From NCBI GenBank assembly GCA_021795535.1, contig JAJYPG010000035.1, positions 1 through 8,391 on the forward strand: DNA of 8,391 nucleotides, read 5' to 3'. Under the pieces are notes generated by a model. It ran no database searches, was not told the DNA's origin, and saw nothing but the letters and a program-made list of their open reading frames with translations. Positions 5,401-8,391 of the stretch are shown here, piece by piece (the first letter of the stretch is position 1; every line of letters begins with the position of its first letter). This stretch comes from Planctomycetota bacterium. Its GTDB lineage: Bacteria; Planctomycetota; Phycisphaerae; WQYP01. Made by a program: the position numbers and the translations under genes.

Positions 5401-6465
5401 ATGTTTTATAATGAGTTGGATTTGCGTTCACGGGAACAAAACGCTTTCATTGGCACACCGCCCTCCACCCGGCGTGTGACACTGCTTTTGGGTTCGCTGT
5501 TGGCGGGGAATCTGCTGATCTGGCTGCTGGCGCTGATTTTGTTCCGCGGCCAAAGCATACTGATTGCCACCGCTGTAATGGCTTACGTTTTCGGTTTGCG
5601 CCACGCCCTGGATGCGGACCATATTGCCGCAATTGATAACGTGACCCGCAAGCTGGTGGCGGAAAAGCAACGGCCATTGACGGTGGGACTCTTTTTTTCA
5701 CTGGGGCATTCGACTGTGGTCATTATACTTTCGGCCCTTGTGGCGTTGGGCATTATGCGGACACGGCATGATTTCCCCGTGCTGGAAAAGATGGGCACGC
5801 TGGTGGGAACCGGCGTATCAGCCTTGTTTCTGTTGGGAATTGCCGCGGCAAATGTGCTGGTGCTGCGACAGGTGCTGGGCCACTTTCGCGCCGTGCGAGG
5901 TGGATCGAAAATTGCGCCGCAAGGAGGTCCGGTTGGCCCGCTTGCTGGCCTGCTAAGACCGCTGCTGAACAGTGTTGATGCAAGCTGGAAAATGTATCCC
6001 ATCGGTTTTCTTTTTGGCCTGGGATTTGACACCGCAACGGAAATCGGCCTTCTGGGCATTGCGGCTGCCGCGGCGATGCACCATTTGCCCCTCTGGGGGA
6101 TCATGCTTTTCCCGGCACTTTTTACCGCCGGCATGAGCCTGGTGGATACTCTCGATGGTGTCATTATGTCCAATGCCTATGGCTGGGCCATGATTCATCC
6201 CGTGCGGAAAGTCTACTACAACATCGCCATGACGGGGCTTTCCATTATTCTGGCGCTAGTGGTGGGTTTGCTCGAATCGCTGGATGTGGTGCGCTCTCAG
6301 TGGAAATTACATGGCTGGTTCTGGGGGGTTATTGGCGGGGTCACTGGCCACTGGGAAACACTCGGACTGCTGATGGTGCTGCTGTTTATGGCGGGATTCG
6401 CTGCAGCTCTGCTGTTGTACCGCCGGATGGCATCAGACTGTGCCCCAATTGCCGACAAGCGGTGA
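5401..6465 (+). CDS. Nickel/cobalt permease, NiCoT (HoxN/NixA) family
   Basis: The 354-aa product carries all signature motifs of the NiCoT family: the helix II motif RHALDADHIAAIDNVTRKL (67-85, H68-x4-D73-H74, the metal-selectivity site), LFFSLGHSTVV (97-107), GFLFGLGFDTATEIGLL (202-218), and LFPALFTAGMSLVDTLDG (236-253) followed by MSNAYGWA. About eight hydrophobic helices can be traced from residue 26 to 340, so this is a secondary transporter taking Ni2+ and/or Co2+ into the cytoplasm at low concentration. Which metal cannot be read from the sequence, and no urease, hydrogenase or cobalamin gene lies nearby. The frame is open back to 5305, but I chose the ATG at 5401 because GGAG lies 9 nt upstream and the added residues (LDYVVCNPGPNG...) are unlike the family. 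It converges on the DUF218 gene with a gap of only 17 bp. Confidence 0.92.
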   Translation: MFYNELDLRSREQNAFIGTPPSTRRVTLLLGSLLAGNLLIWLLALILFRGQSILIATAVMAYVFGLRHALDADHIAAIDNVTRKLVAEKQRPLTVGLFFSLGHSTVVIILSALVALGIMRTRHDFPVLEKMGTLVGTGVSALFLLGIAAANVLVLRQVLGHFRAVRGGSKIAPQGGPVGPLAGLLRPLLNSVDASWKMYPIGFLFGLGFDTATEIGLLGIAAAAAMHHLPLWGIMLFPALFTAGMSLVDTLDGVIMSNAYGWAMIHPVRKVYYNIAMTGLSIILALVVGLLESLDVVRSQWKLHGWFWGVIGGVTGHWETLGLLMVLLFMAGFAAALLLYRRMASDCAPIADKR

Positions 6466-6482
6466 GCGACTGGGGGTGTTGG

Positions 6483-7625
6483 TCATGGTTGGTTTTTCGG
6501 ATGATGATAATTACGGTCAAAATAATAAACCCCATACGCGACCCACTCGCGCAGCATGGCAAAAGGGTCGGTCTGCCGCCACTGGTGGTTTACGTCTGGC
6601 ACGGTCCAGGCGTGAATACCGAGTTGGGCAAAGGCCAGTGCGGTCCGCGGCAGATGGTAATCTGAACTGATCGCCACCACTGTTTTGAATCCCATTTTTT
6701 GCATCACCCGACGAGTGTTATATGCGGTGAACCGGGTGTTGTCGCCATAAAAATCCAGTATGATCCGGTCGCGTGGCACACCGTGCGCCAGCGCAATTTT
6801 CAGCATTGCATCCGCCTGATTGCGATGCGGGGAAGTTGCCCCGTCCGGTGCCGACCCGCTTAACATTAGATAGCGAATGCGATGCGTCTTAAACAGCGCA
6901 ACTCCCGCCAGTGTGCGATTGCGCATGGAGCGGTCAGACACATCGCCGGGAAGCACCGCGTGCCCCAGCACCACACCGAGGTCCACACGCATGTTCGGCG
7001 GGGGAGGGTTGGCGTGAAATTCAAACGCAAACACCCATACCATCAGCAAAACAAAAATAAATCCGAAACCCATATCCAATCTGGTGTGTCGGAGCAGTCG
7101 CTGCCTTTTTTCCGGCGGTGGCAGAAGTTTGGGTGGTGCGGTGAAAACACGGGATGGATCGCTGCCCAGCCACACTGCCATGGCCAGCAGAACCAGCAGG
7201 CACATAGGTGGACCAATCTGCAAGTCTCCATTTCTCTGATGCAGCAGGTGATAATACCTTAGCGTGTTTTGCAGCAGTACCAGCAGAATCATCCAGGACG
7301 GAATCAGGAAGAACTGATTCAACCAGACGCGCCGTCGCACTTGTGTTTGTGTAATGGCACGGCCTGCGGGAATATCCACACAGCGGCTTACGCCAAGCCC
7401 CACCAGTGAAAGCAGCCACAGCACCAGCAGTGGCTGGGCTAGAGGCCCGGCCATGCGAAGATCAATCCAGCGGAAACTCTGCCCGGAAAGAATGCTGATG
7501 CCCGCAGCCCAGTAAATAGCCGTCTCAAGCCAGCGCAGCGGAAAGGCCACTCCCGGCCACCGGGCCGCAGGCCAATCATCCCGAAGGATTGGATTTTTCG
7601 CTTCGTCAATGGCTCCGCTTGTCAT
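6483..7625 (-). CDS. Membrane-anchored DUF218 (YdcF/SanA-like) protein
   Basis: From the ATG at 7625 the product is 380 aa. Hydrophobic segments at about 32-48, 62-80, 105-122, 140-153 and 183-203 form a five-helix membrane part. A DUF218 domain follows at about 213-365. Visible family motifs are VDLGVVLGHAV (214-224), RYLMLSGSAPDG (251-262), NQADAMLKIALAHGVP (269-284), DFYGDNTRFTAYNT (291-304) and VAISSDYHLPRTALAF (317-332). DUF218 proteins with membrane parts (ElyC, SanA, YdcF) are linked to envelope integrity and possibly lipid-carrier metabolism; the reaction is not established. The usual Glu of the ...ED..S.NT motif appears as Asp here. The start at 7625 has AAGGTG 6 nt upstream; the in-frame ATG at 7649 (8 residues longer) has no SD. 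The gene converges on the permease gene and lies downstream of a structured RNA plus terminator on its own strand. Confidence 0.85.
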   Translation of the reverse strand: MTSGAIDEAKNPILRDDWPAARWPGVAFPLRWLETAIYWAAGISILSGQSFRWIDLRMAGPLAQPLLVLWLLSLVGLGVSRCVDIPAGRAITQTQVRRRVWLNQFFLIPSWMILLVLLQNTLRYYHLLHQRNGDLQIGPPMCLLVLLAMAVWLGSDPSRVFTAPPKLLPPPEKRQRLLRHTRLDMGFGFIFVLLMVWVFAFEFHANPPPPNMRVDLGVVLGHAVLPGDVSDRSMRNRTLAGVALFKTHRIRYLMLSGSAPDGATSPHRNQADAMLKIALAHGVPRDRIILDFYGDNTRFTAYNTRRVMQKMGFKTVVAISSDYHLPRTALAFAQLGIHAWTVPDVNHQWRQTDPFAMLREWVAYGVYYFDRNYHHPKNQP

Positions 7626-7693
7626 TGCCTGCACCTTATCAACACCCATGGTTTTGCTTACGGTTTATTAATCGTGGTCACTGGCCTTTGTCT

Positions 7694-7699
7694 TTTATA
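7694..7699 (-). promoter_or_regulatory. Possible -10 box between terminator and DUF218 gene
   Basis: TATAAA on the minus strand (7699-7694) lies about 70 nt before the start codon at 7625. No good -35 is found 16-18 nt upstream, where the sequence is TTCTAT or TCTATA. If active, it would let the DUF218 gene be transcribed independently of the structured RNA upstream. Confidence 0.25.
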
Positions 7700-7720
7700 C
7701 CCTGTGTGCGTTCAGTATAG

Positions 7721-7746
7721 AAAAAAACCGCCGGACTCTGCGGCGG
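7721..7746 (-). terminator. Intrinsic (Rho-independent) terminator on the minus strand
   Basis: On the minus strand CCGCCG (7746-7741) and CGGCGG (7733-7728) form a perfect all-GC 6-bp stem around a 7-nt loop, followed directly by seven U (7727-7721). It can only serve transcription coming from the right on the minus strand, and no confident protein gene ends there. It therefore ends a structured RNA or acts as an attenuator ahead of the DUF218 gene. Confidence 0.85.
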
Positions 7747-7957
7747 ACAATCATGAAAAATGCAAATAAAACAGCCACCGCGTTTGTGGAAAGCAACCGC
7801 AAGCCGTACGTCTGCACCGCCAATCGTTTGGGTGCTTGTCATCACGACTCGGGGCCGCTTAGCGGTCGCGTTTGGATTGGTCCATCAAGACCGCGTCAAA
7901 GACGCATCGTACGAAGCCGTACAAGACAATCCACAGTTGCGACCTGCGGTGGCTACA
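7721..7957 (-). ncRNA. Unrecognised structured RNA: candidate riboswitch/attenuator leader or free ncRNA
   Basis: Nested helices (plus coordinates): P1, 9 bp, 7773-7781 with 7946-7954 (AGCCACCGC/GCGGTGGCT); P2, 6 bp, 7785-7790 with 7930-7935; P3, 5 bp, 7836-7840 with 7925-7929, contiguous with P2 on one strand and so able to stack. Local hairpins: 7814-7835 (GCACC/GGTGC, then CAA/TTG, TCGT loop, 2-nt bulge); 7893-7905 (GCGTC/GACGC, 3-nt loop); 7909-7922 (GTACG/CGTAC, 4-nt loop); and GGTC/GACC at 7864-7867 with 7889-7892, with TGGA/TCCA inside it. All are mutually compatible. Helices alone do not fix the strand, but the terminator at 7721-7746 and a candidate promoter just upstream both point to minus, giving an RNA of about 235 nt. 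It is not tmRNA (no tRNA-like ends), not RNase P RNA (no GAGGAAAGUCC core) and shows no cobalamin, TPP, SAM or lysine riboswitch core. The 5' half of P1's 3' strand, GCGGUGG, can instead pair with CCGCCGC of the terminator arm (7740-7746). Confidence 0.6.
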
Positions 7958-7963
7958 TCTATT

Positions 7964-7991
7964 AGTTTATCCAGCTGTTTGCGGAAAGCAA
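7964..7991 (-). promoter_or_regulatory. Candidate promoter of the structured RNA
   Basis: On the minus strand TTGCTT (7991-7986) and TAAACT (7969-7964) are 16 nt apart (3/6 and 4/6 consensus matches). The predicted start, about 7957, falls just before the first base of helix P1 (7954), which is what one would expect for a free-standing RNA or leader. Weak by itself; supported by position. Confidence 0.35.
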
Positions 7992-8014
7992 GTAAAAAAT
8001 AAAATTTTACCAGT

Positions 8015-8044
8015 GTCGGATAACGCCCTCCGATCTTTGGCGTT
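8015..8044 (+). other. Possible H-type pseudoknot
   Basis: TCGGA (8016-8020) is complementary to TCCGA (8029-8033), and AACGCC (8022-8027) to GGCGTT (8039-8044). The two stems interlock, with loops of 1, 1 and 5 nt. On the plus strand this geometry is sterically reasonable for a compact pseudoknot; on the minus strand a 1-nt loop would have to span 6 bp. It lies about 120 nt upstream of the plus-strand partial frame at 8166. It could also be two alternative chance hairpins. Confidence 0.3.
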
Positions 8045-8165
8045 CCACACAGGCAAACAGCCCCCCGGCAAGCTGGAAAGCAGACGGAATCGTTTGAATG
8101 AGCACTTTTTTGCTGCCGGGATGGAATTCTCTCGCCACCGTTATAAAATCGGAGGAGAGTGGAAT

Positions 8166-8391
8166 ATGGCTAAAAGATTCTTTCTGATAATCCTGATCGT
8201 CGGGCTGCCTTTTTCATTTCTCAACAGACCTGCCGAGTGGTTCACTGTGTTTCCACACCGGGGCCATCAGCCGCGTTTTGAATGCCAATTCTTAATGTGC
8301 CGCCTTGTCGATGCGGGCATGATCGCGGGCGCTGCTTTCGGCGGATATCTCCAAAGCTCGCGTATACAGGTCTTTCTCCAGATTCGCCCAT
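8166..8391 (+). CDS. Possible small membrane or exported protein, partial (runs off right edge)
   Basis: An ATG at 8166 preceded by GGAGGA (9 nt spacing) opens a frame of 75 codons without a stop to the window edge. The product begins MAKRFFLIILIVGLPFSFL, a basic n-region and hydrophobic core like a signal peptide or anchor, then NRPAEWFTVFPHRGHQPR. Nothing after that resembles a family I know. TATAAA stands at 8142-8147, just upstream. It overlaps a minus-strand frame (8292-8391) that looks more natural over the last 100 bp, so at most one of them is real over that part. Confidence 0.4.
   Translation, partial: MAKRFFLIILIVGLPFSFLNRPAEWFTVFPHRGHQPRFECQFLMCRLVDAGMIAGAAFGGYLQSSRIQVFLQIRP
8292..8391 (-). 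CDS. Possible C-terminus of a minus-strand gene, partial (cut by right edge)
   Basis: On the minus strand, codons from the window edge to a TAA at 8292 encode a tail of 32 residues containing WANLEKDLYTRALEISAES and ending in DHARIDKAAH. The composition is that of an amphipathic charged helix, similar in flavour to the end of a tetratricopeptide-type repeat, with high G/C at third positions. It would lie upstream of, and on the same strand as, the structured RNA and the DUF218 gene. The evidence is composition only; the competing plus-strand frame has the better start signal. Confidence 0.35.
   Translation of the reverse strand, partial: WANLEKDLYTRALEISAESSARDHARIDKAAH

Noticed and set aside
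5255..5479. Open frame before and across the permease start
   Set aside because: It overlaps the well-supported permease out of phase and its translation after the overlap is a shadow.
7680..7842. Minus-strand frame of about 54 codons starting MTSTQTIGG
   Set aside because: It reads through the intrinsic terminator and has no SD; probably chance.
7753..8002. Two overlapping plus-strand frames of 70-80 codons in the structured RNA region
   Set aside because: No good SD, unusual Arg/Ser/Cys-rich products, and the same bases form nested helices with a minus-strand terminator; also no sign of tmRNA tag context.

Overview
The window is a stretch of bacterial chromosome holding five complete genes that I recognise by family, one small conserved-looking protein, a partial gene at the left edge and an unresolved partial gene at the right edge. 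No rRNA, tRNA, CRISPR array, transposase or phage gene is visible. Gene calls fill only about 70% of it, and six gaps of 270 to 540 bp separate transcription units, so most genes look independently controlled. Genes use Shine-Dalgarno (SD) sequences of the GGAG/AAGG type. The four-domain ribosomal protein S1 with an Ala/Lys tail, the YacL-type membrane PIN/TRAM protein and a small acidic/basic protein of an ELIxxIxxLN...FLxxF type are together reminiscent of Planctomycetota, perhaps Phycisphaerae. That placement is an impression from family resemblance, not a result.

Left part (1-1220): a minus-strand Nramp-family metal transporter (N-terminus only) is divergent from a plus-strand four-cluster ferredoxin-like protein of the NapG/MauM type. 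The gap between them carries a near-consensus sigma-70 promoter for the transporter, overlapped by a 23-bp dyad that looks like an operator. It also carries a separate inverted repeat and a TATAAT box just before the ferredoxin start, which imply a nearly leaderless mRNA.

Middle part (1221-6465): a small protein (61 aa), then the YacL-like PIN/TRAM protein, then ribosomal protein S1, then a HoxN/NixA-type nickel/cobalt permease. All are on the plus strand, each behind its own 300-430 bp non-coding leader. Several leaders hold hairpins: tandem hairpins before yacL, a perfect GGAACC/GGTTCC hairpin before S1, and a TACCC-N11-GGGTA dyad before the permease.

Right part (6466-8391): a membrane-anchored DUF218/YdcF-family protein on the minus strand converges on the permease gene. 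Upstream of it on the same strand is the most interesting object of the window. It is a roughly 235-nt segment with a nested set of helices (9-bp closing stem, further long-range stems, at least three local hairpins), followed by a textbook intrinsic terminator and then the DUF218 gene. The 3' strand of the closing stem can alternatively pair with the 5' arm of the terminator, which is the logic of a transcription-attenuating riboswitch; a free-standing structured ncRNA is the alternative. I could not match it to any RNA family I know. Further right are a possible H-type pseudoknot and two mutually exclusive partial reading frames running off the edge.
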